Translations under genes and position numbers: made by a program | The notes under the pieces: model-generated | Database searches by the model: none | The model's input: the letters and a program-made list of their open reading frames with translations, nothing else | What the model was told of the DNA's origin: nothing | Origin: Blasia pusilla | Taxonomy: Eukaryota > Marchantiophyta > Marchantiopsida > Blasiales | NCBI GenBank assembly: GCA_050084515.1 | Contig: CM114273.1 | Span: 15,066,001 to 15,130,000, forward strand | Direction: 5' to 3' | Length of the DNA: 64,000 bases | Part shown: positions 35,201 to 47,600 of the stretch, piece by piece | Layout: each line of letters opens with the position of its first letter | Numbering within the stretch: position 1 is the first letter of the stretch

Positions 35201-36542
35201 TCTCTTTTGTACTTTTGGGTTCTTTTATTCTTTCGTTTCACTAATATAAGCTAATATGACGCAAGTGTTTAGTACTTCACATAATTAATATATAATTTTT
35301 AAAATGCCATTTTGAAGCCATATTGAGTGATCCCATTGGCGGAAAGAGATGAGTATTAAGAGGAGAGGAATTTGGAAAATGAAAGGGCACTCTCCAAAAA
35401 TAATATAGTATTTTATATGAAATCTACACCCCTTCCCAACTCAACTCAACTCCATTTTATGAGCTTGAAAATTTGAAAACAAATATTCCTCGAATGCAAG
35501 GCTTGGTTTTGGTTCTATTTCTTCTTCTTCTTAGAGAGGTGATCAATGTCCTCCTACAACCTGCTAGAGTTGGAGAATTCACTATGTATGAATTGAATGT
35601 ATCAAGACTTACGAAATTGATCCTTGGAAATCAATGAGACTTTCTCTTAGGAATAGCGAACAAAAACTCAAAATCAAATAGTTAGTGAGGAGAAACTTAG
35701 ATTACCTCCAAGAGATATTTCCGAATTCCTCCATATCAAGTTCATGAAAAACAATTGGGAAAGATCTTCACGAAGCCCCTATCACATCTTTTAGAATGGA
35801 TCGACAAATATCCATAGGGCACCTTCAAGAAAATAAGAGGACAAACGTCCAAGGTCTAACATTACATGACGAGGCCTCGGCTTGCGGTTGAAAAACAAAT
35901 TATGAGTCTATCCCTAAGACCGACATGAGCAGACAAGTCTAGACGTGTCTGCAAACTTGGATTGCAAGAGGTGGGGCGAATGGGAGGTACGGCGAAGATG
36001 GGTTGACAACAAGGATGAAGGGAGTAGAGATGAGGGAGAAATCAACAAGTAATCATAGATCATAAAGACGAGTGGGGGGAAGGAACAAGAAAGAGAAAAG
36101 ATGAAGCCCATATGAACAAGTTCTTCCATAGGACGGACATAAGTCTACATACATGGACATGTCTGAGGATATGGACTTTTTCCATATGCTACCTTGCCAC
36201 AAATAACCTCTAAGAGCAAGTTTCTCCTTTGTTTTGGCTCAAAAAGAGCTATGTAGAGAAACTTAGTATTTTGGGTAATTTCCTATTATGAGTATGGTTG
36301 AATTTCCATTTTGGAAAGTGGAAAGTCTCATGTAAAATAGATCAAGAGCAAAGGAGATAACTTGCAAGCATAGGTTATCATGGAGAGAGCTTGGGAGAGG
36401 GAAGGAAGAATACCCAAAGAGAGGAAACTTTGGAGCTGATTCTCTCTTTGTTGAACTTATAAGCTTAAGGCGTCAGAGCTATTGTCCTTCTTGTCTTGTG
36501 AGTAATCCAAACCTCTTTTTAGGAGAGTGATTTTGGTTTGAC

Positions 36543-36594
<52 letters not shown>

Positions 36595-38139
36595 AGTTTG
36601 TGTGAGAGCTTTTGAGTGATCTTGATTTATATTGGAGATATTTTGGTACACGACCGTCTCAATAGTCATATAGCTTGAGTAACTATGGTACCTTGTATTT
36701 GTGCTTATAGTCAATGACAATGATGTATGTTTTGTAATGATGTGTATGTGCATGACACCACCATGAAATACTCTAACACTTTCTTGATATTTCTAATCCC
36801 TTCAAGTTCAATATTCAATTTCAAAAACATTTCTTAGCTATCTTACACTCAATTTCATCCTTACGTTCTTACATATGTTGCACTATGGTAAGAGGGAGGT
36901 GAGAGAATTATGTCCCTAATCCATAAAAACATGTATTAACAACAAACTCATCTGCTAAGACAAGTTAAAAGCTATCCCTCCATATGTGCATGAGTCACTT
37001 TAAACAAGAATAAATCCATGTATCCCTCCCTTAAAATATTTTTTTGAAGAAAAATTGGATAAATAGGGGGTTTCAATAATCCCTTACTTATGAGGATATA
37101 GCTCCAAATTATGTTTGTTAATGTAATCCTATGGGGTACCTCCCTAGATACTCAAGTAGGGATTTAAATCGTAAGGGCTATCTTGATGAAAAGGTAAGTC
37201 CTTTTCCAACCACAAAATTATTTTTACAAATAAGAATATTTTTCATTCATAAATCTATGCTATATGAATCAAGCAGAGAGATCACTTAGACATCATGCCC
37301 TTGCCATTCCTGGTTAGAATTCTTGAGGTGCTTATATATATATATATGGAAAATATTAAATGGGGTGGATGAAGTTTGTCTAAGCGTTAATGAACTTCAT
37401 CAATATGACTAAAAGAAACAATAAAAGACATCCATCTTACCATGCTTACCCATTTTAGATCATTTATATTATAATATAAGGAGGGAGGTATTAGTATTTT
37501 GAATATTGTTTTCCCAACAAGTAAACCCTTTCTTCAAAAAGGATTCCCTTTGAAGTATTAGGCTTCTTTTGGTGAATACTTGCTTGGTTAAGACTCTAGA
37601 GTGGACCTTGTATATGTAGGGATATTTGTTCCTATAAGATTGGAGCTTCTCTAGCATCCACACAACTTTTTGCTAAGATTGGAGCTTCTCCAAGAATCAC
37701 ATAACATGACAATGATAAAACACAATCGATGGCTATTCTTGAGAGAAAGGTTAAATTTGAAGAGAGGAATTTGTAGAAAAAAATTAGAGTTCAAGGTTAG
37801 AGGAGCTTTAGGGATGTTCAAGCCTCCATAAGAAGTGGTCGAGTTGTTGTCTGAAAATGTTCTAGGTGCAGCTGTTGCCGACGTTTATAGTGGATTTTTC
37901 TCGAGGTGGGCTTGTTTCCAGAAACTGTTCACCTCATCCTTCTCATGAGAGTTTTTTTAAATAGATTTTTCACACCTTTTTGGTTAGAACGATATTCAAC
38001 CACCCATCATATGAGGTCAACAAGAAAGAAATTCTTCCTTGGATTATTCATGCGTAAGAATGCCTTTGGTCATTTGTACATAAGAATGCCCTCGAATGTG
38101 TTTTAATTTCTTAATTTTTGCTTTTTAAAAATTTAGCCT
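35201..38139. other. AT-rich intergenic DNA with simple repeats
   Basis: No gene recognised. 35905-36175 carries paired segments like AGCAGACAAGTCTAGACGTG and CCATAGGACGGACATAAGTC that also occur near 44.6 and 48.05 kb. The short frames are AT-rich and featureless. Confidence 0.4.
36545..36591. repeat. (AG)n microsatellite
   Basis: An uninterrupted run of about 23 AG repeats. Its complement gives the Ser-Leu repeat seen in a spurious minus-strand frame (36457-36753). Confidence 0.97.
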
Positions 38140-38985
38140 TAACATGGTAACCACGGGCGCAAACTCGGGCAATCAAAATACGTCAACTGTCCAACCGCCT
38201 TTGCGGTATGCCAGCCGTCGCATCATCATTCGTGTAGATTTAGACAGCGATCGTGAGTCCGGTTTCTATCTGATTTTCGTGCCTGTCAGGTGGTCTTTAT
38301 TTCTCCACACTCAATCTATGCCACGTGGGAAACTACGCTTCTAAATTTAAATTTGTGGACAGTTTCAAACATTTATCCCGAGTCGCACGTCAAAAACAGG
38401 ATGGACGACTTCCAAGGCTCGGTTGTTCCCCGGGGGGTCAACACGGATTTCCGTTAAAGTTAACAGAGGCCTTCGGGGTTATACTCTGTTTGGTGACAGT
38501 GTCGGTGACTTTGTTACGTTAAGTCGGAAACGCCGAGCTACGGGTCTGCCGCACTCCACACGGGTTTTGCTAAAGTTGAGTTGTACGTCGGACCGCGCCG
38601 TTGTCTTCAGTGGTTGGGAACAGCCTGTCACGTTGTCCGTAGTGTTTGGCACCCTGTCCCAGTCTGTCCCACCCGGCCCGTGCTCAGGCCTCGACGAAGA
38701 ACGCCCCGCGCCCCCTACCTACTCCGCCATCTTTCTACTTGGTCTCCTTTGTATCGAGTACTATCCTCCCCTCCGCACTCCTCTACGGACAGTGAGCGGG
38801 CGGGGGAAGGCCTACCTACTCTGCCATCTTTCTACTTGGTTTCCAACTTTCCATCCTTTGGATGGAGTACTGTGCTTCACTCTCCAGGCCACGGACGGTG
38901 AACGGGGGAAGGAGCGTTACGAAACGGTCGACACTCCGGACGACCCAGTCAACAATCCTCGTGCTCTATTATATTTTGTATTTGA
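38140..38985. other. GC-rich island, no gene recognised
   Basis: Composition shifts abruptly to GC-rich, with many CG dinucleotides, between AT-rich flanks. The longest frame is 38423-39025 (+, 200 codons); its end runs into AT-rich DNA and no domain is visible. A tandem duplication (38714-38912) underlies part of that frame, so the open frame is probably incidental. Confidence 0.5.
38714..38912. repeat. Tandem duplication, units of 97 and about 102 bp
   Basis: Unit 1 (38714-38810) and unit 2 (38811-38912) begin CCTACCTACTCYGCCATCTT followed by TCTACTTGGT, pass through TGGAGTACT/CGAGTACTAT-type sequence and end GTGARCGGG...GGGGGAAGG. They are directly adjacent. Confidence 0.85.
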
Positions 38986-39142
38986 AAAAACATTAAAATA
39001 TTCTCGAATGATACCTTTCATATAATTATACTAACTTTCCAGTTTCATTTATTTCGGTTGCCCAATGATTTTGACCTCTTTCCTTTGTTAGATGTCGTAA
39101 TCCCTCTACCTTTTTATCATGATAAAACTCAACAATTTGTTA

Positions 39143-39144
<2 letters not shown>

Positions 39145-39181
<37 letters not shown>
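39145..39181. repeat. (TA)n microsatellite
   Basis: About 18 uninterrupted TA repeats. Confidence 0.95.
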
Positions 39182-39184
<3 letters not shown>

Positions 39185-39729
39185 TAGTACTTGGGAAATT
39201 AGTTTGTGAAACTGTATAAAAGAAATTGGAAATTAAAATTTTGTTGAAGAGGCAAGTGATATCACTTTCTTCCTAGCTTTTTGAACTCTAGGGTTACACA
39301 ATTACGAGTCTTGGTAGTTCTTGAAAAAAAATGGATTATTGTATTAGTTCCCGAGTCTTTTCTCGTCATGGGAAATCTTGTTTGGTTTTCCATAGTCAAA
39401 ATTTGTGTTTTTTCATCTTTCATCCCTATCATTAATAGCTCAATTCTTACTACCATAAGATATTACTTGCCAAGGTTATAATGTAAAGAATTCATGATTC
39501 CAAATGGGAATTTTTTTACATCCATAAGTAGGGATGTTTTAAGAATTTGCATTTTCTCTCCCTAGATCATAAAGAAGTTTTAAAAAGTAAACCATGCGTT
39601 CATTAACACATGCGATATGTCTAAACACTTTCTACATATTCGTCATCGAAAACTAAGTTTGTGAATACTCTTTTAAAAATTTTGAGCATTCTATTGCTTC
39701 AAGTATTTTTTTTCTCATCACTACAAAAA

Positions 39730-39740
39730 TTCTTCTTCTT

Positions 39741-39770
<30 letters not shown>
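39730..39770. repeat. (TTC)n microsatellite
   Basis: About 13 TTC repeats, giving a poly-Phe run in a spurious plus-strand frame (39661-39849). Confidence 0.95.
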
Positions 39771-39772
<2 letters not shown>

Positions 39773-40564
39773 GTACATTCCATAACTTCTCTCTCATTTT
39801 AAACCAAACTCACTCTCATGATGAAAGGTTTGGGTACTCAAAGGCATAGATGATCATTGCTTTCCAACCTCGTGGTAAGAGGTTTAACAAAGAGATAACG
39901 AGATCTCCAAAATCTTTCCTTAGTGACATGCGGACTTATATAATCTATCCAACCCTAAACAAAAATAGTAAGTCATCCGACGTTTTTCCAATCGTGAAGT
40001 CACATATTTTGAATGTCAAGAATTTTGATATGCAAATTCTCCACAACCAAAATAGGTCAGCCTTGGCGGCCTACATGGCTTCACTTGTAATATTTCTAGG
40101 TGAGTTTTGCAAATGCTCATTGCCCTAGTAAAACAACATGACATAGGATTATTTTAAAATTTGCTATTTATCCAAACCCGAGAATATGACCAGAAGTCAA
40201 AGGATTGTCACGCTCTTCCTTCGTCCAATGGCTTCGCCCGACATGAGTCTCAAATGGTTTCATGAAATGTGCCGGAAACTTAGGAATTTAGTGGGGGCTA
40301 CATTGATTGTGATTGAGGGCATATTGAATTTTTATTGGTAATTGGGGATAAGATTGGTTTTGTATCGGGGGCCTTCATTGGTAGCCGCATGGGGAAAATT
40401 GGGTTTAAAAAAAAACTGATTCCAAACGTTGGTATCAACGTTTGGAATTAGTCTATGTTGTTAAGAGAGGATGGATTTATAGGAGGACTCTACCCGGAGT
40501 GACACATGTTCTTTCAAGACGTGTATGCGAGTGACATATGTTCATTGAAGGAAAAAACAACCAA

Positions 40565-41041
40565 AGGCTGTGGAGGGCGTTGTTAAGTTAAGAAAAGAGA
40601 CGGACTATAAGGAAGGGAGGGAAAGTCTTTAGATTTTTATATAAGGCCTTTTAGGAGTAGAGGTTAAATTTTTTTCCAATTTTTTCTCTTTCATTAAAAC
40701 TTCTTTATTTTTCTCAAAAAGATTTAGGGGGTAAGAGTTTTTAAAAGGTCATCCAAATTAATTCTTACTAAGTTCCTAATGCCCTTAAACTTTGAAAACG
40801 TAAAAATCTGACCATTATTAAGGTTGTGAAATTTCATTTCAAAATAAATTCCAGAAAGCTAAAAATATTAAAAGGTGTACAAAGTGATGTTTATTTAAAT
40901 AATATAAATCAACACGCATTTTATAATTTTTTATATTTCAAAATTTGTTATTTTTTCATAAAATTATTTTTTTCCATTTTATTTTCTTAGTCTCATTATT
41001 TTCTAAACATACATTCTAAAATGTGCATGGCACGAAAACCC
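40565..41041 (+). mobile_element. Helitron-like non-autonomous repeat, copy D
   Basis: Same family as 15140-16662: GTTAAGTTAAGAAAAGAGAC, GGAAGGGAGGG, GGCCTTTTAGGAGTAGAGG, CTGACCATTATTAAGG, AAATTTCATTTCAAAATAAA and ending GTGCATGGCACGAAAACCC. No CTAG is left at the 3' end. No coding capacity; boundaries are approximate. Confidence 0.55.
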
Positions 41042-41229
41042 AAAGTCAAGGAGAGTCCAAATTTCTCAAGTGGAGCCTCAACACGGTATGACTATGGATG
41101 GACCTGTTAATGTCTATTGGGAATAGGAGCCACATTGTTTTCGTTTTGAGGTTATATCACTTCTTCCCGAAAAAAGATGAACCTATCCTAAAAACAAAAG
41201 AGGGGGACTCAAAGATTTAAGGGACCCTG

Positions 41230-42124
41230 CGACGGCCCTCTAGTCTTTTGACAACGAACTTTAGCTGTGTCTTTGGAGGGATCCACCAAATGAACGCGCC
41301 GTGCTCGAATGACAATCGACATTTCTTAACGCAAAGATTCTAATCCCTGCAAATCAACCGCCTACCCTCAAATATCCAAAGGTCACAACCGGCCCTGAAA
41401 AGAAAGAAGGGGTAACTTCTTTGGCGGGACAACCATTTACAAACTCAATTACGTTCGGATAAAGAGGTACTGCGTATAAATTAAGTCCTTCTACGTAATT
41501 GTCACCTGCTCAATTTGGTTTAGTTATCTTATTCCCAGGACTGTGATACCGGCGGCGTGAGATCGCCCGGCAACGACGTGCCGGTCCGAGGAAAAACGCC
41601 GTCCGACGTACGTCCAAGCCAAAGCAGTTGACTATTCCCCCGACGGTACTGCTCCAAGAACAGCAGGTCGGGAAACCGGCTACTGGCCGGGGTGGGATTC
41701 CCACTGCCCCAGGCCAGGGTTGGGCAGCCTCACCGGGACGCTTTTCTCGCCCGGCAGGTCAAAGCGCGTCGGCGCCTTCTTACCCCTTGCGAACGAAGGT
41801 ACAGTATAACTGATACTAACTCGCGACAGTAGAACTGTTCTTTCTTTCTTTCTCTTTGAACGTCGTGGCGTTCCCGGGCGGCGAGTCGGCGACTCCACGA
41901 TTTCCCCCTAAGCCGGGAATTAGGGAAGCCGGTTAGCTGGAAACCCGAAAACGACGAGGATTCGTCCCGGAACATGGAGAGTCGCTTGGACCACTGACCC
42001 TTGACTTTGGATCGGAATTTGGGAATGGTTCAAGACTTATGTGGACTATCAGATGTCGGTGGGCGAATACACCAAGGACTTTCCCATTTTAATAATTTTT
42101 TTAAAAATTAGATTTTTTAAATAT
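41230..42124. other. GC-rich island, no gene recognised
   Basis: 41520-41990 is strongly GC-rich with many CG dinucleotides and overlapping frames on both strands (longest 81 codons). No motif of a known family. It directly precedes the inverted R2-like tail fragment at 42125. Confidence 0.45.
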
Positions 42125-42322
42125 ATCCACTTTATTATAAAATAAATCTCAAAAGAGGAGTCAAAAAATGCATAAAAGAATGCAAAAAGAAAATGGCAAC
42201 AAGCCAACGCAAACACCGACTCAACGACCTACACGATTGATAGCTTGAAACAAATCTGACAAGAACACGAGTGGTTGGTCAAACGTGAATGGACGACGAG
42301 GCGAGCGACCCCCCACCACCTC
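42125..42322 (-). mobile_element. R2-like element 3' end, inverted relative to its body
   Basis: On the minus strand this reads the last coding part of the element (EVVGGRSPRRPFTFDQPLVF ... QAINRVGR, stop at about 42229-42231) and the 3' UTR down to ATTTATTTTATAATAAAGTGGAT. It corresponds to 33990-34226 of the near-full-length copy. Its inner edge (42322) stops at the base pairs for GAGGTGG. The body of the element, lacking exactly this segment, lies at 42519-43521 on the plus strand. Confidence 0.85.
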
Positions 42323-42518
42323 AATTTCACTCTACCATATATCCGTAGCGTGTGAAATATTTTGTTATGTCCACTTACCACATATCAAACAAAGAAAAAG
42401 TATTTGCAAACGGCTCCAGCTCCGGTTCGGGCGGTTCTTTCAAAGTAGGAGCGGATTTATAGCGGGATGCACTCTCCAATAACAATATACATATATACCA
42501 AATAAATAAATAAACAAT
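42323..42518. other. 196-bp segment between the two inverted parts of an R2-like insertion
   Basis: Does not match either part of the element as far as I can see. It has a GC-rich middle (CTCCAGCTCCGGTTCGGGCG) and ends in an AAATAAATAAATAAAC run next to the 5' truncation point of the body. It could be filler DNA copied during insertion or a later insertion. Confidence 0.4.
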
Positions 42519-43521
42519 CCTTTTTGGGGAGTTGGGCGTTGGTAGCACTGATTATGACTTCAAGGTTTCTCCAAGGAGATACACCTATCTTGATGAATCA
42601 TATTCCCCATGTAGAGGAGGGGGACTTGTTATTTCAACAACAACTGAGATCTGCACGAGTTTTTCTTCCTCTTGCTACACAAGCAATTCTACCCCCTTTC
42701 ACTCAACTGATTACGGAAGGGCTTGATCGACTTCAAGAGCATATCTGCGAGAATCTGCATCAAATCAACTTTTCCAGCATTCTCTCCAAGGCATCCTCCG
42801 ACGCTAATCGAGCTCGTCTACGTTCATTTGCGGGTCCCGGAGCGTGGGCGTGGCTTATTGCAAATCCTCTTATTCTTCCATTTCGTCTTCCTCGAAGTAT
42901 ATTCTCGAAAGCTTTGCGGTTACGTCTTGGACTTCCCCATCCTTCTCTCTTAGGTGTGCCGAATTGTATATGCGGGGATCCCATTGATGCCAAGTGTATC
43001 CATATTCTCCGATGTGCACATGGTGGAGAACGAACGGCCACACATGATGTCATTAGAGAGGCGGTAGCATCGGTGGCTCGTACTGTAGGATACACTGTTG
43101 GGCAAGAGCAACTCCATGTCCTACCTTCAACCACACAAGCAACCTCTCGTCGGAGAGTGGATCTTATTATGTCTCGAGGTGGATTTCGGACACTAGGTGA
43201 TGTGGTGGTTGTTGATCCAACACGTTCTGATTTGGTGTGTCGAGCCGCACATACCAAAGGTTTGGCGGCCGAAGCTGCAGCAAGAATCAAGGAGTTAAGT
43301 TATGCTATGAGATATGCGACTGATGGATTTATTCCGTTTGCAGTGGAAGTATTCGGTCATTTACATGTGTCTTTTGATACTTTCCTGAAAACATATGCTC
43401 ACCACTCGCTCGAGAATCATCACCTTGCCCCTTCCCGTAGTCCTTCTCTCTCGGTAGTTACTACTTATTTTCAGCAATGCATCTCAGTGGCCTTACAACG
43501 TGCACAAGCCTTGGCATTGAA
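42519..43521 (+). pseudogene. R2-like retrotransposon protein, C-terminal 334 codons with intact frame
   Basis: From 42524 the frame is open for 334 codons, covering the region after the RT and the whole endonuclease domain. It is cleaner than the copy at 32.9-33.9 kb: no frameshift, CICGDPIDAKCIHILRCAHG zinc-binding motif, THDVIREAV, RRRVDLIMSRGGF and GDVVVVDPTR of the restriction-like endonuclease core, then AVEVFGHLHVSFDTFL. Homology begins at CCTTTTTGGGGAGTTGG (42519) and stops near 43518-43521, so the stop at about 43528 is not native; the last about 35 codons are on the minus strand at 42125-42322. Few changes suggest this insertion is younger or better preserved. No RT, so not autonomous. 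Confidence 0.88.
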
Positions 43522-43688
43522 ATTGTGAATAATATCTTTGTTTGTTTCACTCTCGTCCTCTCCTTTCGCGCATGGGATGAAGGATTCCTCAAATATTTTT
43601 TATTTCTCGTGCATCGCATGGGCAAATACAAGTATGTTCAATTGTTATTCTTTAACAAGAATGTTATTTCTTGCGTTACGTGTGAAGG
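43522..43688. other. Short AT-rich spacer
   Basis: Between the R2-like body and the hairpin element. No feature seen. Confidence 0.4.
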
Positions 43689-43938
43689 TTAATATAGTGT
43701 GTATAGCACAGACACCTTATTAGTTGTACAAAACAAGAGTTTGGCCCTAGTCTTTATGAATCCATATGGTCTAATCAATCCACTCACCACACTCGTTGAA
43801 GGACAATCAAACTAAATCATATGCGCCAAGAAAGTTGTGATGAGTGGATTGATTAGACCAAATGGATTCGTAAAGACTAGTGCCAAACTCTTGTTTTGTA
43901 CAACTAGTAAGGTGTTTGTGCTATGTACACTATATTAA
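43689..43938. repeat. Long inverted repeat (about 110-bp arms), MITE or small-RNA hairpin
   Basis: The left arm (about 43689-43797) and right arm (about 43827-43938) are imperfect reverse complements: TTAATATAGTGTGTATAGCA pairs with the right-hand end, GTTGTACAAAACAAGAGTTTGG pairs with CCAAACTCTTGTTTTGTACAAC (broken here by description), and TGGTCTAATCAATCCACTCA pairs with TGAGTGGATTGATTAGACCA. The loop is about 30 nt. No coding capacity. A target duplication was not clear. Confidence 0.88.
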
Positions 43939-44270
43939 ATTTTCTTCTAAGGCAAAATTAAATAATTCAAATTCTTTAACAAGACATTATCATCTTCTTG
44001 TATGTAAAGAAAATATTTTAAAATATTTATGATTTTACTTCATGTAAGAATCTCCTTGTACATACCATTTCAAATATAATAAGCTTCTTCATTTGATTGT
44101 GTATCATTTCCACTCATAGTATGGATTGAACTTCTCTGTCCTATTCTAGAGAAGGCCGCATCTAATTCGCCATAGGAAAAACACAAGTGTAGGTAACAAA
44201 ATTCTAGTCTTTTGTAAAGTTTGAATGTGTGACTTATTTAATAATAATGGAAAATTTTGGACCAAGGTTG
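43939..44270. other. AT-rich spacer, no gene
   Basis: No frame or repeat of note. Confidence 0.4.
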
Positions 44271-44625
44271 CATGGAAATGAATAAGTCCAGACATGCCTG
44301 GCCTGCACCTGAGCCCGTTGGGAGGAGGGAAAAAGCTCGCCGCGTAGACTCGGGATGACGGAGCCTGCACTTGTTGTATGGCCTACCATGGTTGCGGCAG
44401 GCCCGTAACTAGGCAAGTAGGGTGGGTTGGCTAAGGGCCCGCGCGGGCCTAAGACCACCCAATGGGGACCAAGCCTGCCCTCCAGACGTTGTGTGGCCTG
44501 CCAGGGCCACACAACGTGTACTGGCTCCATCAACCTGGGTCTATGCCGCGGGCTCAGATGTGGCCGCGGATACCCTGGCCCGCATGGACATGTTCGTCCA
44601 TAGGACGGACAAAAGTCCTTGTGCA
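44271..44625. repeat. GC-rich dispersed repeat with internal inverted segments
   Basis: It begins near GTCCAGACATGCCTGGCCTG and ends near GTCCATAGGACGGACAAAAG. An inverted pair CTTGTTGTATGGCC / GGCCACACAACG lies inside. The part 44510-44620 (CAACCTGGGTCTATGCCGCG to CGGACAAAAGTCC) is repeated in inverted orientation at about 48035-48150. Overlapping frames up to 156 codons are not gene-like. Confidence 0.65.
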
Positions 44626-47600
44626 ACCTTGATCTGGACGTATAAGAAGTTGAAATCTACAAAAATCAAAAGTCAAACCCAAATCAAAAGGAATCAATGG
44701 GATGCGCAGAATGAAAACTTAATCTCCAACATTCTTCTTCATAAGGATTGTAATATCCATAATATGTTGTATGAATCCATGAATAACGAATCTAGTATCA
44801 TTTTCTTGTCCTTTTGTATGATCGTATTCTGTAAATGTATGATTGGTGCACTGATCTTCCAACATAAAAAAAGATCTCCACATCATTCATGAAATAATCT
44901 TGTTGAAGAGATAATTAAAAAAATTCTAACAAGTATATGTTATATGTATGTTTATACTTACCTTATTGTTGACTTTTTCAAGAATGAGGTAATATGTTAT
45001 TTCTATTCAAAAAAATTCTTGAATACATATTTACCTTCAAGAATTATTTTGGATAGATATAACTCATCTCCTCATATGTAGCGAAGTCAACACTAAGGTA
45101 TGTATGCTTCAATACGTAACACATATTTGTTATAACTAACTTTTTAAAAATTGTATCTGAAATAGGGCTATTTCATGAAATAGTATCATATATATAATTG
45201 AAAAAGTATTGAGTATGTCAAATCTTAGTTAGGCAACATGTAGAGCTCTACCGTGTCGATGGCGTTAAGGGTCAACGTGTTGTTTTGGGTATAACTTTGT
45301 CCCGAGATGTCGGATGAGGTTGAAGACAACTTTTTTGTATTGGATTTTTATTTAACATCTCCTTTTTGCTATTTTTGGCCAGATAATCAAGTCAAAGGTC
45401 ACCCGATAACCTGTACATGCATATTACCAATTTGGGCTATTTTTTACTTAAAGTTGAGGGAGGCTTCCATAAGCTGTATTTCTCATGTTGAGCCTTTGGA
45501 CATCTCTATTGCTAAGGTTTGGTAAGAGCTTGAGTGTTGGACTCTGGATTTCCTCATGGTGGATATGGCTCAATATGGCAATGTAGATTCAAGAGCAGAT
45601 TTTTTCTATGTGAGTCGTTTTGACTTTAAGTTATGTTGTGTGATTTTGGTATAAATGCATGAATGCATTTTTTGTGTGTGTGGATCTATTTGTTTATTAG
45701 GAAGATAAGTCTTGTGTGTTTTGTAGATGTGATCAACAAAGGATTCCTATCAATCTTGGTACTTTATGAATGGAGATAAAAATAAAATCCATAATGCAAT
45801 GAATCAAGCAAGTGTGTTATAAGCTAGAAAAACGATAAATAGTTTACATAGTGACTTAGTGAGGAACTTGTTGGAATCCAAATGCTTCTCGCAAGCAAGG
45901 AAACGATGCATTATCATCCCCAAGAAGTCCTTCTTAGATAGAAACTTCCTAAAATTTTGGATCTAGGACTCAATGTAGAATTCCCAAGTATTCATATGAA
46001 GTTGCATCTTGAATATGATAAGGAAGTTACTATAACCAATGACATTCTCCATCACTAACAAAAATATGTATTTGGTTAGATCACTGTATTGCACTAAGAG
46101 TTCTTCCATAATGTGTTCCTGTTCCCCCATTAATATTTTCAAATGTAAGATTAATTTGAAATAAACACTTATATAAAAAAAGTCTACAGAAGAACAATAT
46201 AATATGTAGTATTTATTTGGATGAGTAAGGTATAAACAACCAATAGGATGATCCCAACCATTTCTTCTTCATACTCTATGAAGCTAATTTTTTATCACTC
46301 CAATGATGAGAGGAAAGAAAGTGAATATATTAATATTTTGAGCAGTACTATCTAGTTGATTAGTTGCAAATCATTGAGTTAGGGTGGTCTCCCTATTTCT
46401 TTGCATAATATTATCATATGTGTCATCATCATTGAAGTAAACCATTCATGCCATCGATAGATGAATTTCCAATTGCATAATATTTAGTTATTCTATATGT
46501 AAATTTAACTTCAAAAGTCGACAACATTCCTCCAAAAAAGAGATATACCTATATAGGATAAGGGGTAAGATCACTTTAATAATTTTCTTTATCTCATCCC
46601 CGAGATTTCTGAAAAAAATAATAGTGATTAATTTTCTTACTCATGCGATAAGCCTCTTGTTTGAAACTCAACCTCATGATTTAATGTAATTCCTTCTTAT
46701 TTACTCAAACCCAACACAACCATACGTTACATCTCTAATTTTCCATACATGTCAATCATGTACTCTTGAGGAATTTGACCAGATTGTAGTAGCTAATTAT
46801 CATCTTCAACTCCAATATATGTTTGAAGTCATAAAGAGGAAAATTGCAAGGTTGTACAACTCTTTGTATTCCTCATCCTTGTCTCCTTGTTAATCCCACT
46901 ATTAAATTCACCCTCTACAAAGTTGTTCAAAATTTCTCTATCCCTATCCTCCACTTATATATTATTTTTCCACCTCTGCAAGTTATATCTTATAACATAA
47001 ATATCTTATTACTTCGGTTTGAAGTGCCAATTTTTTCACACGAATAAAATGTTTTTTTATTTTTTCCTCACCCCAAAATAATTTCCAAAAATCATGAATA
47101 TCCATAAGGTTTGATGGAATAGGAAGTCTGTAAAATATTCTTCCTCACCAAGAAGTAAATTTTTTAACTTACCTTAATGATACGTAAGATAGATAGCATA
47201 ACTAAATGAAAGTGATACATTAAAAAAAGAATTAGAGGAAGGAATTTGTGTTGGAGATATTTGAGGAATGTATATTTCTTTTGTTTGAATTCCACATTTT
47301 CTTCTTTGAGCCTTACTATGTAAAAGCTTTCAAAACTAATGTATTTCCACATGATTTGATAGAATATGAAGTCTAGACATTTTAAGATGATGAAAAAAAT
47401 GAGTATCTCCCTTTCATTTAGTTATACTATCTATGAACATTGTTTGATCTTGCCATTGTATGTGCTGCAAGATTTGGTTGTTGAATCTAGGTTCTCTATA
47501 TCTCGCTATTTGGCTTAGATCCAACAAAGTTTGTTCGAACTCAAACCACATCTCGACTCCATCCTAACCCGGATTAATTCAAGATATTAGGATTGTCCAT

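Larger units (their letters stand above)
38986..40564. other. AT-rich intergenic DNA with two microsatellites
   Basis: It contains (TA)n at 39145-39181 and (TTC)n at 39730-39770. The frame 39850-40128 (92 codons) has no recognisable motif. No gene supported. Confidence 0.45.

Noticed and set aside
38423-39025. 200-codon plus-strand frame in a GC-rich island
   Set aside because: Runs through a tandem duplication and into AT-rich DNA; no motif.
42760-43290. 176-codon minus-strand frame
   Set aside because: Shadow of the R2-like endonuclease frame on the other strand.
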